Assembly: GCA_903813345.2 (NCBI GenBank) | Contig: CAIIXF020000011.1 | Span: forward strand, 22,053,754 to 22,117,753 | From: Owenia fusiformis | Taxonomy: Eukaryota > Annelida > Polychaeta > Sabellida > Oweniidae | Reading direction: 5' to 3' | Length of the DNA stretch: 64,000 bases | Shown here: piece by piece, positions 1-10,415 of the stretch | Layout: each line of letters begins with the position of its first letter | Position numbering within the stretch: the first letter of the stretch is position 1 | Program-made: the position numbers and the translations under genes | The notes under the pieces: model-generated | What the model was told of the DNA's origin: nothing | The model's database searches: none | Seen by the model: only the letters and a program-made list of their open reading frames with translations

Positions 1-170
1 TATTTCATTTCGCTGACATACTCAATTGGGAGTCGTGGTCATTTGTTGAATATTTTTATTCTGGTTATTCTGATAATAAATTTGAGTTGATTTTGTAAGC
101 TCTACATACTTAAAGGGACATTCCTGGCCAGACCATTTCTATCCTGATATGATAGCTATTATCATGTATA

Positions 171-634
171 TACTTTCCATATTTAGCAAAACATGGGAAA
201 ATGTTTTAATATAGTCAATATTTATTATATAAAAATGTAGTGCTCATTTTCTGTAAGCTGCCATCTTTTCAAATTTCACTCAGGAAGTGATGTCATCAAC
301 TCTCAACTTTCATAACCTTGCCTATAACAGTATAGGAAAGTAGCACAACATCACTGCTAGACAAGTGGTCCTTACCTTATGTGCAAAAATATTTTCAGAG
401 CTTGTCAACTTAGAAGGATAAATCATAGACAAAATTGAAAAAGAATATTCAACTGGTTTTGTAATTCTTATAGCTCCATACCTAATGCTAAATGCAAAGT
501 TGAGAGTCGATGACATCACTTCCTTGGTGAAATATTAAAAGATGGCAGCCTACCGTACTTGAATTGAGCACTACATTTTTATGTGATCAATATTGACCAT
601 ATCAAAACATTTTATGGTATTTTGCTAAACATCT
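171..634. repeat. Foldback element with ~145-bp inverted arms
   Basis: The sequence from about 171 to 315 is repeated in inverse complement at about 494 to 634. Shared landmarks are a TTTAGCAAAA block, ATAAAAATGTAGTGCTCA, GCTGCCATCTTTT and GAAGTGATGTCATC. The arms flank a spacer of about 180 bp. The right arm abuts the TA target of the mariner-like element at 641. Short open frames inside are by-products. Likely a palindromic MITE; superfamily unknown. Confidence 0.75.
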
Positions 635-640
635 AAAGTA

Positions 641-1653
641 CAGGGTGGGGCAAAAATGCCACTTTTTTAAAAGCTTTTTAATTTTGATCCTAATCATAAT
701 TTGCATACCAAAAGAAACTTGAAGATGTCATGAGAAATGAACAGAATATGCATAATGTACAAACTCAACTGATAAAGCCTGATGACCACCGAGCTAATAG
801 TCCTGATGTAAACCCCAGTGAGTATAGGGTATGGGAAGGTCTCCAGGAGATGGTATAGAGGTACCCTCAAAATAGGTATCTCAAAATTTGCTCAACTAAA
901 GCTGGCAATTATGACAGGTTGAAGGAAACTTAGTCAACATTTCATTGATACTGCTATATCAGCATGGGGACAAAGACTTAAGCCTCAAAGAGGGTGGCGG
1001 ACCAAGTGAACTCCTCTTTTAAATCAAATACAATCCAAGTTGAAGGACTTGTTACTTTACTTGTTATTTTATTACTTAGAACCCCTTGCACTATATAACT
1101 GCAACTTGGTAAATATATAACAGATACAGCGTGAAAAAGAATTTGATATGTGTTGTGTATAGCAGTAGCAGATATTGTATGCTGGGGTTTTACTTTTACA
1201 CTGCGTACAAATCTACATTTTGACTCGTTTACACTGCATACGATTTTTTTTTTAAATAAAAAAGAATTTCCCATTGAGAGCAATGTTAAATTAAAACAAT
1301 TTCACATATTTTGTAATACATCAGTATATCTTTTACCAAGATTTTTTTTCAGGAAAATCTGAATTGTAGAAAAAAAGCTGATACACTGTGAAGTAATACC
1401 TTAAAACATGTCTCTTGAGGGTTGTTTACAGGTTTCATGGATTCATCCTAAAATTTTAGAGATGTTTCTACGGAAAGTTTAGAACTGATTAGTTTTTAGG
1501 CAGTCTGGGTAAATGTTAAGGTGGCCATTTTGAATTTTCCACCCTGAAAAGTGTATTCTGTTCAAGGGTGCGATTCTGTTCACCGTATGGCTTATTAATT
1601 ATTGAAAAAGGTATTCCAAAATTAATGGGTGGCATTCCTTTTGTGTTACCCTG
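641..1653 (+). mobile_element. Degenerate Tc1/mariner (IS630-type) element
   Basis: The ends are inverted repeats: CAGGGTGGGGCAAAAATGCC on the left and, read inversely on the right, CAGGGTAACACAAAAGGAAT. Each is bordered by a TA dinucleotide (639-640, 1654-1655), the usual mariner target duplication. Around 780-990 on the plus strand, broken frames read DHRANSPDVNPSEYRVW and AISAWGQRLKPQRGWRTK. These match the C-terminal catalytic block (SPDLNP, then W, then a downstream RRL-type region) of mariner-superfamily transposases. Stops and lost N-terminal sequence make it inactive. It lies in the intron of the minus-strand secreted-protein gene. Confidence 0.8.
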
Positions 1654-1709
1654 TATTATGAGAAATGAATAAATCAAAACATAATTTCAGTGAAATTAAT
1701 CGTACTCAC

Positions 1710-1809
1710 CCTTTTCCTCATTTGCCTGAACAGGGAGAGGATCTGCTAGTGCTACTCCTAGGAGTGCAAAAAGGCTTATCATGATAATCATGTTCATTTT
1801 GATAATTGC
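1710..1809 (-). CDS. Signal-peptide exon of a secreted-protein gene (5' part only)
   Basis: On the minus strand a TTTTTAG acceptor precedes an exon whose ATG is at 1797-1795. It encodes MNMIIMISLFALLGVALA followed by DPLPVQANEEK, then leaves in phase 1 at a GTGAGT donor (1709-1704). The hydrophobic N-terminus with ALA before an acidic/proline start is a textbook signal peptide with probable cleavage after ALA. The first in-frame ATG was chosen; a second ATG two codons later is also possible. No further coding exon is recognisable between here and the left edge, so the mature domain, and therefore the function, lies outside the window. Confidence 0.75.
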
Positions 1810-2393
1810 CTAAAAATAAAAAGCAAATCTTTAAAATCCTAATATGAATTTACATCTTTGTTGGTATTCATATGAGGAAAATGCATTTAGCATTCCATGT
1901 GGATGCACAGAATCTTGTTTGAACTCGAATCTTGGGCAAAATAAATGTTACCACTTATAAGAGAATTCATATAAACCTAAAGGCTTTGAATATGTCATTT
2001 TACCATTTGATTTCATGTGATAAAAAAGTGTTCAAATTGTACATGGATTTTACCTGTTAGGTGTTGTTACGAGAAGTTTTGTGCTTCAACTGAATGAATT
2101 AATCAATTTTTGAATATAAAAAAAAGTTTTAGTTATCTTATTTAGCAACATGCAATTATATACAGGCTGAATTGTTTGAAATTTAAAAAAAAAATTTTTA
2201 TAACTTTTTATTTATTTTTTATTTCTGAAACATAAACGCAAAAGAATTTACAAATGAATACATGTATGTTAACAATTGTAATGTTAAAGAGGTATTTGCA
2301 GAGTAGTATAATAGTAGTTTACCATTTATATTAGAATATATAAACTAAACCTCATCTGATAAAAAATATGAATTGAACCTTACCTTTGTCTTG

Positions 2394-2486
2394 TTGAGAT
2401 GTGGCTGATTTTGCCGTTTGTCCACTGCTTGTAGCCAAGTAGAATGACATCTGTCGTATCTGAGATAGGATTATATGAGCAATGTT
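2394..2486 (-). other. 5' untranslated first exon of the secreted-protein gene
   Basis: On the minus strand, sequence downstream of the TATA box runs to GACAAAG followed by a GTAAGG donor (2393-2388). It has no ATG in a useful frame. The intron to the signal-peptide exon would be about 580 nt. The transcription start is inferred to be about 25-30 nt from the TATA box, near 2482-2486, and is not precisely visible. Confidence 0.55.
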
Positions 2487-2511
2487 CAGTCAAGGTCAAC
2501 ATCAGTCCTGT

Positions 2512-2519
2512 CTTATATA
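2512..2519 (-). promoter_or_regulatory. TATA box of the secreted-protein gene
   Basis: TATATAAG on the minus strand, correctly placed upstream of the untranslated exon with the donor at 2393. A strong TATA suits a highly expressed tissue-specific secreted product, which is inference. Confidence 0.6.
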
Positions 2520-4775
2520 TAATTCAAATCTCTCATTCTGATTGGCTGTCCATTTAAATGTTATTTTAATGTTTTTTTACTGTGTTAGTTAAGTTTGTCT
2601 TTTGTACTCTTATATCCTATAAGGGATGAATTGAGAAATCAATGAATAAAAATATTCTATTGAAAATGACAACTTTTCAAGGATGCCAACATGGCAACTG
2701 AATTCCACTTGTGGACTTGAGAGTCATAAAATGATTTAGAATTATTATGATTGATAATTAGTCTACCAGGCTTCTTTTTATTCATCCTAGTTTTGTCACC
2801 CCATTTCAAATCACTGCTTTCCTCTCCAGTTCATATCCCCAGTGGACAAATATTGTTCTCCACATTATCGTTATCAAAGATGTAGGCTTGTCATTTCCAG
2901 ATGCACTTGAAATCATATGGAAAGGAAGATTCTCAGAGTTACAACTCTTGTTCAAGAGACTTGCACAAATTCAGGTTCTTCCCCAGGGTCATGTGAGATC
3001 AGTTAGAACTGTGAATGACCTCATTTCTGAATGATTTCCTTTGAGAAAATCTGCGAAAATATTTACATCTGAGAAAGTTTTCTGTTTTATATTTTCATTT
3101 TTATGACACCACCAGAAGTGGTGACATTGTTATAGTCTCCAACTTTTTGTGGATGGTGTTCGGCAGTCAGTGTTTCGGGTTTAATATCCGTAAAAATTGT
3201 GTTCGGGGTTTGGAACAATTTGCAGTAACTTACAAGGTGGTGATATTTTGTCATGTTAATGCCTTGCTTGAGCATTGATATATGAGCATCAGGGTCTTCC
3301 ATCAGTATCTTCTAGACGAATCCATAGGGTAGTAAGAACACTAGTAGGTGTGTGTGGATTGTATTTGGGGTTTGTCATTTGGTGTTTTTAGATTAGGGTT
3401 AAATTGGTTATATTATTTTGCTGTGGCTATTGTAATTAATATAATATTCTAATGTTCAAGATTCTTAAATCAAAAGATAATAGATTAGATTTTGTAACCA
3501 TTTCTTATTTAAGAAATGGTAAAGTTTCAGTGGATATCAATGTCGTTGTCACAATGGTAGTTTAACAACGAGAGTCCTACAATGTGGGTGTGAGATATCA
3601 GTATGGAAATCCTGCCCTCCCCAATTTAGGTTGCTATATTTTTCATTCCAATAAATCCTAAGAGCATATGGAAATGTGTTCTGGCCATTTATGGGCGTTT
3701 CATGTTTGGTTCCAAGAATTTAGATTGTTTTTTACAATTTATAATCTCACTACTATGTTATTTTGTTATAGTTTGTTATAGTTAAGTTTGAGTGTTAGAT
3801 CCAACTAGGATAAAATTTGTCTTTGATTTAACATTTTTGTCAGATCAACTATTAACATTATGTTTGCATTTGTTTTTGTCACATGTTCGCCCATGTGAGG
3901 CAAAAACACACTCATAATAAAGGATATGCTGTTCTTCTGTTTTTTTGTTTTATAATTATAATATGTAATCCATTTCATTTTGACACTAGTCTTATTTTAT
4001 TTCAGATTTAAGTTTTAAAAATACACTTCATAATAACATATTGATTTTAAAAGATACACCAGTGCGTCATTGTGTATTTGTAAAAGAATTAAGCACTTTC
4101 ATTTTGACACAAATCTAATTTTATTTAGATAAACGATACACAGTTGTGCGATTATGAATTGTTTAATTAAAAAAAAAACAGACAACTGTTGATAAGAATT
4201 CAATTAACAATTTGTTAATCAATTACTAATTCATTTTTAAAATAAATCACAAGTACCCCAAATCATTAACATGTCATCGCTGAATATTAAACCTTTTTAA
4301 CCTTTAATTCTGACTGCATATTATGGGTACTGTACCTGTCTGGGTGACTTTTTACTTGAGGAAACAATGTAGTTTAAACTCTACATCTAGGATCACATCA
4401 AAGCCTCAGTTAACATACATCTGTAGCAAGGAGGATTGGCTCCCAGGATCGAAACTCTATAGAATGATTTTGTAATCATGACATGGCCATATATGGTAAA
4501 AATATTGATGTTGCTCTCTGGGAGCCAAACCTCCTTAGAACATAGCAAACATACAGAAATAAATATTTTCTTGAATAGATGGCAGTCTATGTGTTACTTA
4601 GAGATAAATGAAAGAATGTTTTCCAATGAATTCCAATTGCAATATTGAATAATAATTATACATATTTCAATTATATTTTAAGTCTCAGCAACCACTGAGC
4701 CCTAATATAAACCCATACTGTGGTTTTTCCCTTTGCTATTACATAACTTATTTCCAAACCTCTTTGTGATTCCAG
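2520..4775. other. Gene-free stretch
   Basis: No supported exon on either strand. It holds one copy of the GTGGTGACAT dispersed repeat (3100-3310) and AT-rich simple sequence. A signal-peptide exon for the EB-module gene might be expected here but I could not find one. Confidence 0.5.
3100..3310 (+). repeat. Dispersed repeat, GTGGTGACAT family, copy 1
   Basis: Begins TTTTTATGACACCACC, then AGTGGTGACATTGTTATAGT, TCTCCAAC, a TTTGTGGATGGTGTT segment and a GTGTTT-rich stretch, and ends near TGTTAATGCCTTGCTTGA. Related copies are at about 28131, 33415, 39180, 42470 and, inverted, 41700. No clear terminal repeats or coding capacity. Confidence 0.7.
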
Positions 4776-4898
4776 GTCCAAATATCAGACTGAACAGCCA
4801 GTGTGATGTTGATGATGTATGTGAAGACGCTAATGCGCAGTGCAGTAACAATAAATGCCAGTGTAAGGCCAGCTATACTGAAGACAATGGCATATGTG
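4776..4898 (+). CDS. EB-like module exon 1
   Basis: TTCCAG acceptor, GTAAGT donor, phase 1-1, 123 nt. It encodes a module with cysteines in QCDVDDVC, AQC, KCQC and GIC order, the family spacing. It is isolated: the next module is 10.8 kb downstream beyond oppositely oriented genes. It could be the first module of the receptor or a survivor of a separate related gene. Confidence 0.7.
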
Positions 4899-5181
4899 GT
4901 AAGTTTGATTTGATTCATATGGATAGCTCTATCAGTACAAAAAACTGGTCTTCCTAGACATGCTACAGGCGCGGTGATATGTTACAAGTATTTACAATAT
5001 TCACAATTAATATAAATGTTACCTATGAACAATTTTTGCATTCAGAATTCTAGAGTTTCAATGTTGAACATTGAAAGTTTTGAAAATATTTGATACAATT
5101 ATGGATAGTTGTATTATTGTAGTACTAAAATAGAAAATAGATGTTTGGGAAAACACAGATGGACTTCTAAAAAACAATTAA

Positions 5182-5929
5182 AGTGTCTCACATATTCAAT
5201 CAAAATTTGCCATGCAAACATGTTAGTCTACTTTACTGGCCCCCTTGCTGTAACAAGGAACACAAAACACATTAAAATGTAAACATAAACCAATTAGTCA
5301 GACGATCACTTCACTATGAAAGTTAGGGGTGTTCAAGGCAAATGTGTATTAGCAGAATACGCTGTGTGCATGGACTAACACAATGTCAGTGGTCATTTAC
5401 TGTGTCAACTTAGTAACCCTTGCATATCGTGCTCACTCAAGTATTGAATAATCTTTTTTATGATCTAAATGTTTGTGGTTTATAAAAAAATGTGATATAT
5501 TTTTTTTTAGTTGGAAATACATTAATAAATATATTCATCCAAACAGCACTAGAATGCGGGAAGAAAGAGCAATGGTGACAAAATGCAGACCGAATTTTCC
5601 GTAAGGGTTTCAAACATTTCTGGACACAATCATACATGTACTTCATGTGTACTGTTATTTTTAGTGCTGTATTTATAGATATAATTTCATGTATTAAAAT
5701 CATATTTTCCAGCAATGACTTCAAATTCGGAACCACCCCCATATCACATTTTCTTCAATAACTCCAAACATGTGTAAACATTGACCATGTGCATATAAAT
5801 TCAGATTTCACGAGCTCTTTCCTATTCGAGTACCTCATACACCCCTGCATGGATTTGAGTTGGATTCGCCTTTTATACGTGAGCCGGTACACATCGCAAA
5901 CGCTGATTGGATAAAGATTGCGAGAATCT
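5182..5929. mobile_element. TTAA-flanked non-autonomous transposon, copy 1
   Basis: 748 bp, bordered on both sides by TTAA (5178-5181 and 5930-5933). It is about 90% identical by eye to 33772-34479, which is also bounded by TTAA. Ends start AGTGTCTCAC and, inverse, AGATTCTCGC, a weak terminal inverted repeat. TTAA targets are typical of piggyBac- or Kolobok-type elements. It has no transposase; the open frame at 5458-5742 is not coding. Confidence 0.75.
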
Positions 5930-5933
5930 TTAA

Positions 5934-8309
5934 ATATGCAGAACTGAATTATTGTCCGTTTGATAGTTGGCTATTGATACTGATAGACTCAACTCTGACT
6001 TGACCCCGATTACAGTGCTGTACCCCCCCCCCAAACCTGTACCCCAGACTATTTTACCTATAATGTATTGTATCAATGCTCCTATTGTCGACTTATCAAG
6101 ATATATATTGCAGTGCTACATAATGTATCACTGGACTCCTAATAGTAATGAGGTTGTCGTGTAAAACATGCTCCAGTGAACATCTCTTTAAGGAATAGTT
6201 TTTCAAAAGGACCAATATTTTCAGAGGTGTTCTCTCATATAGGTTTTACAGTTCTGCCAGAAATTATTATCTTCCTGTCAGAAATCTGTATTTAGTTTTT
6301 TAATTGGCACACTCTGTAAGGAACACCAATCTAATTGTAATGAGCAACTGTGTTTTAAGGCAAATTCTGAAAATACATTGTCTACAAGGAACATGGACTT
6401 CACAACGGAAGATTTAATCTATCTAGCTATCTAGCTTATAGACTATGTTTTGAAAACTACTGAGTTACTCCCTGCTGAAGGACAGCGCCACATCCGCTGC
6501 TTCCACTCCATTGTGTGTCTAAGTGTTAAAGGCCAAGATGAATATAAAGAAATTAGGATAAGCCAGTTAACAGGATGAGACATTACACTTACATAATTTT
6601 CAAAATGTGTATTTCTATTGATTTATTATACATTTATATACATAAATATAAACATTTGATAAATAGTTTGAATATACAATACACATAATTCTTGGGCAGA
6701 TGTAGGATGTATATGGTGATAAGGGTTTTTACATCAGACATCACTTGATTGACAAGTTGTTTGGTTTGTTTATTGATATGATGTTTGAATGTTTGTTATT
6801 TTATTTATTGGTTGCATTATATCTAGTATAGTTATAAGCATGATAGTACATTAATGAAACATTTAGTTATATACACAGGGTTCTCACCAGGAAATTTTTA
6901 GACCCTGGATTTTTTACAGTATCACGACAACTTCTCCCCCATGTGAGATCAGAGATAATCTATTAGTACACTTTCAAAATACTACTTAAGATTTTCTTCC
7001 TATTTTGATCACAATATACATGTCTAAAAGGTTTTATGTATCTTCTCAAGAGTTTCACCACAAAAAATGTGACATAAATGTAAAATTAGACTCCGGAAAA
7101 AACACTTTAGACTCCAGAAAAGCTATTAGACTCTGGAGCAAGAGGGTCTAAAAGCCTAGTGAGAGAGCCCTGATACATGATAGTACATTGTATACACTGT
7201 ACTATATACTTTTATTGAAACACTGTTATCTTGCCCTACAACGTTCAGTCTAAACCATAATACCAGTAACCAAAGGCTGAACTTGTTCAGACTGTTGCAA
7301 TTTGGCCAAAGAACAATATAATAAATGAATAATATGAATAATATTTTGGCACAATTAAGTCTTGCTTTACAGCTCTATAGGCTACCATTTTTAAGGCAAC
7401 TGATATTTTTTTCTATAGTTAATATTATTCCTGTAGTTAATATTACACATATTGCTGATGTTGTGGCTGCAGTGAAGCAGTAATGTTGCAGTCTAACATA
7501 CTTATAAGCCACTAGTTGTCCAGCTATATTACATCCAATAGACCTCTACTATAGTTTTTCATCCATTTCTTGTTCAGCTGTTGTATTAAAGTGACCTGGA
7601 AGTACAGAAAACATTTTTGTGGCTTAAGTTTTTGTCAACTGTTCTTACATATCACATATCATGAAAACAATGCATTAACATGACAAAATGACAATACGTT
7701 GTAAGTTATTGGAAGTTGTAAGAGTTTAAGAATTTATCATAGATGCAAAACAACAACTGCCATCCACAAGTCGGAGAGGCCCTAGAGGGGTTCAGGACCT
7801 TCAATGAGGTATTATAAATCTTGGCTCCAAAGCAGTCAGAGACAGAGTTGAATTAATTTGATCCTTACTTCTGTGAATTTGCGATGGATGTACCACTGAT
7901 CATAAAACTGTTCATGATTTATCTAACAATATCAACCACTGGGACGACTGGGTCACCTTAGACTATATGTATTACATTCATTGCAGGAGAACAATATTAA
8001 TTACTTGGCATCGATACAAACCTGCGAATATCATAAGTTACATGGGTCTCATCACAGTTAAATTATAAGTTGTAGCCTACAGTTATATTTTTGGGGTAAA
8101 GTTTGTCATTTCGATCATACTATTTGTAGGGTATATATGATTCCTAATATGTGTACCTTTCTAGGCTATACATATATTCCTTTATATACACCTTTGCCAT
8201 ATTGCATACATTTATAAAATAATCCATATTAATTCTATCTGATCCATATTAATTCTATCTGACAGCTGATAGTGCTACATTAGTATATTCATCTTTTGCT
8301 GTTAACGGT
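5934..8309. other. Gene-free stretch
   Basis: No splice-flanked exon or family-like frame seen. It contains a short C-run near 6025 and a tandem 23-bp duplication around 8220-8262 (CATATTAATTCTATCTGA twice). The 65-codon open frame at 5967 shows no recognisable feature. Confidence 0.5.
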
Positions 8310-8687
8310 TTATTTTTGAAATTCATTCTTTTGCCATTTCTCAGTGTATATTTGATCTTGATACCTATGGCAAGGCATGACATTGGTGCTACCTAATCTG
8401 TATCCATGACGATGCACGATATTTGGTAGAGCATACTGAAGCAATATGACACCATTTCTTGGACATTTTTTCCTGCTGCATAGGTAGCATTTCACATTCA
8501 CTGCCCCTCCATAAATTGCCTCTTCCTTTGGGGATTTCTTGCTGCAGGAACTACATGTGACCTGAGGCATTTCACGGATTATGCTGTAAACAACTTCACT
8601 AGGCCCTATGATTCTAAGGTCCGCTCCACCGTAATATCCTTCATACTTTGCTGTGAGAACTATTACTCCATCTCCATAAAATGCCAT
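8310..8687 (-). CDS. Unrecognised 125-aa protein, tandem family member 1
   Basis: An intact 125-codon frame starting MAFYGDGVIVLTAK and ending EKWQKNEFQK. Two close paralogs follow upstream on the same strand. Shared features: a GDGxIVLxAK N-terminus, a GxSEVVYxII block, then CSSC-x8-10-EE and KCYxC-x4-C spacing around residues 48-78 suggesting a zinc ribbon, and a YRLGSTN block near residue 100. No signal peptide or membrane segment. The ATG has an AAG-ATG-G context. The family is unknown to me; conservation of frame and cysteines across three copies argues that it is a real protein. Versus the others it has YEGYYGGAD in the N-terminal loop. Confidence 0.7.
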   Translation of the reverse strand: MAFYGDGVIVLTAKYEGYYGGADLRIIGPSEVVYSIIREMPQVTCSSCSKKSPKEEAIYGGAVNVKCYLCSRKKCPRNGVILLQYALPNIVHRHGYRLGSTNVMPCHRYQDQIYTEKWQKNEFQK

Positions 8688-9069
8688 CTTGCAAGTTAGA
8701 TGGTATTAAGGCTTACTATTTAGATGAGATATAACTGTACTGTGGAAGCAATGTTTGCATTAATAAAACCAGGTCATGAACAGAAGTGCTATAGCTTTTT
8801 ATTGTGTACACGTTATTCACATGAAAGGTTTATACAAAACTTTTCAGTTGAAATTTTAAAGATAATATAAAGAACAGGTCACACTCCCATTAATGTAGTA
8901 GCCACCTTGCAAGTTTTAAACTTTGGTACTAAGGTCATTATTTTTACTGAAATGATCAGTTATATTCCTGGTAATGTAAACAAAGCCAATGCCATCAGCT
9001 GTGATAATTAGATAGCTACATATCTAGGGGTGTATTGCTTTGCTACCTACCTGTTGGATAGTTCTAGGT

Positions 9070-9447
9070 CTATTTTTGGAATTCGTTCTTTTGCCATTTC
9101 TCAGTATATAGATTTCCGTACGGAACACAAGGCAAGATGTTAGTACTTCCTAATCGGTAACCAAGGTGATGTAGGATGCTTGGTAGTCCATATTGAAGTA
9201 AAACTACCCCATTTCTCGGACATTTTATACTTTTACATGTATAGCATTTTACATTCACTGCCCCTCCATAAACTGGCTCTTCTTTGGGGGATTTCTTGCT
9301 GCAGGAACTACATCTGACTTCAGGCATTTCATGGATTATTTTGTATACAACTTCACTGGACCCCATGATTCTGAATTCATCTCCCCTATATATTCCCGCT
9401 TCCCATTTTGCTGAGAGAACTATTATTCCATCGCCATAGAATGCCAT
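9070..9447 (-). CDS. Unrecognised 125-aa protein, tandem family member 2
   Basis: The same length and layout as its neighbours: MAFYGDGIIVLSAKWEAG at the start, RCSSC and KCYTC-x4-KC cysteine pairs, YRLGSTNILP, and EKWQKNEFQK before the stop. Upstream, a TATTCAG followed by CTTGACATCACA looks like a 3' splice site shortly before the ATG; member 3 has the equivalent ATCCAG-CTTAGCATTG. The coding frame may therefore be the second exon after an untranslated leader. Just past the stop, CCAACAG followed by GTAGGT resembles a 5' splice site, so the 3' UTR may be split. Confidence 0.7.
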   Translation of the reverse strand: MAFYGDGIIVLSAKWEAGIYRGDEFRIMGSSEVVYKIIHEMPEVRCSSCSKKSPKEEPVYGGAVNVKCYTCKSIKCPRNGVVLLQYGLPSILHHLGYRLGSTNILPCVPYGNLYTEKWQKNEFQK

Positions 9448-9985
9448 CTTATGTATAAATGTGATGTCAAGCTGAATACTAAATTTTAGCCAAATGTACT
9501 GCTGTTATATTGATTTTGAATACAATCTGTACAGGTCATACATAAGGCCACGGTGATCTACCCTAGCAAAATAAGTCAAATGGCTACATGTCTCATGTTT
9601 TAATGCACCATTCAATGATTAACATGAGATCCCCAGTCCCCCACTCAATGTGGGGAGGTAATATGATACATTGTTTATAGTATTGTCTTGGGGTAGGATT
9701 TTGACAGAGAAATTTTCCAGGGAGTGGTGATTTTGAAAAGCATACAGTAAAACATTTAAAGGACGGGTTCCAATATTGAATTTTTTTATGTGTACAATGC
9801 TTATAAATAATACTTTGAAAAATATTTATCAGTGTTTGGACCAACATAGATATAAAAGGCTGAAGGAATGGAAGTTATCAAGTTACCATTATGGACACTT
9901 GAGTCTACAGGATTATACGACTATTTGATCTGCACCACTCCTATAGATTAGATACATACCTGGTGCTGGTGAAATATTTCAAGGT

Positions 9986-10363
9986 CTATTGTTGGAACTC
10001 ATTCTTTTGCCATTTCTCAGTGTATAGATTTCCATGATGAAGGCTAGGCAGGGTGTTTGTACTTCCTAATCGGTAACCAAGGCGATGTAAGATGCTTGGT
10101 AGCCCATATTGAAGTAAAACTACCCCATTTCTTTGGCACTTTTTATTTTCACACATATAGCATTTAACATTCACTGTCCCTTCATAAACTGGTTCTTCCT
10201 TGGGGGATTTATTGCTGCAGGAACTACATCCGACTACAGGCATTTCATGGATTATTCTATATACAACTTCACTGGACCCCATGATTCTGAATTCATCTCC
10301 CCTACAGCGTCCTCCTTCCAATTTAGCTGTGAGAACTATTATTCCATCGCCATATAATGCCAT
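9986..10363 (-). CDS. Unrecognised 125-aa protein, tandem family member 3
   Basis: Starts MALYGDGIIVLTAKLEGG at 10363, the position aligned with the other two. An in-frame ATG seven codons upstream (10384) would add MQHKIPK but is not conserved. Cysteine pairs GCSSC and KCYMC-x4-KC, then YRLGSTN and EKWQKNEFQQ. The stop is followed by CACCAG and GTATGT, a likely 3'-UTR donor. It is closest in sequence to member 2. A transposon begins 52 bp upstream of the aligned ATG, at 10416, so the original promoter may be displaced or supplied by the element. Confidence 0.7.
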   Translation of the reverse strand: MALYGDGIIVLTAKLEGGRCRGDEFRIMGSSEVVYRIIHEMPVVGCSSCSNKSPKEEPVYEGTVNVKCYMCENKKCQRNGVVLLQYGLPSILHRLGYRLGSTNTLPSLHHGNLYTEKWQKNEFQQ

Positions 10364-10415
10364 CTTAGGTATTTTGTGTTGCAATGCTAAGCTGGATTGA
10401 CCGAATGTTCAATAC

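Noticed and set aside
322-519. 65-codon frame on the minus strand
   Set aside because: It spans the spacer and arm of a foldback element with no coding signature.
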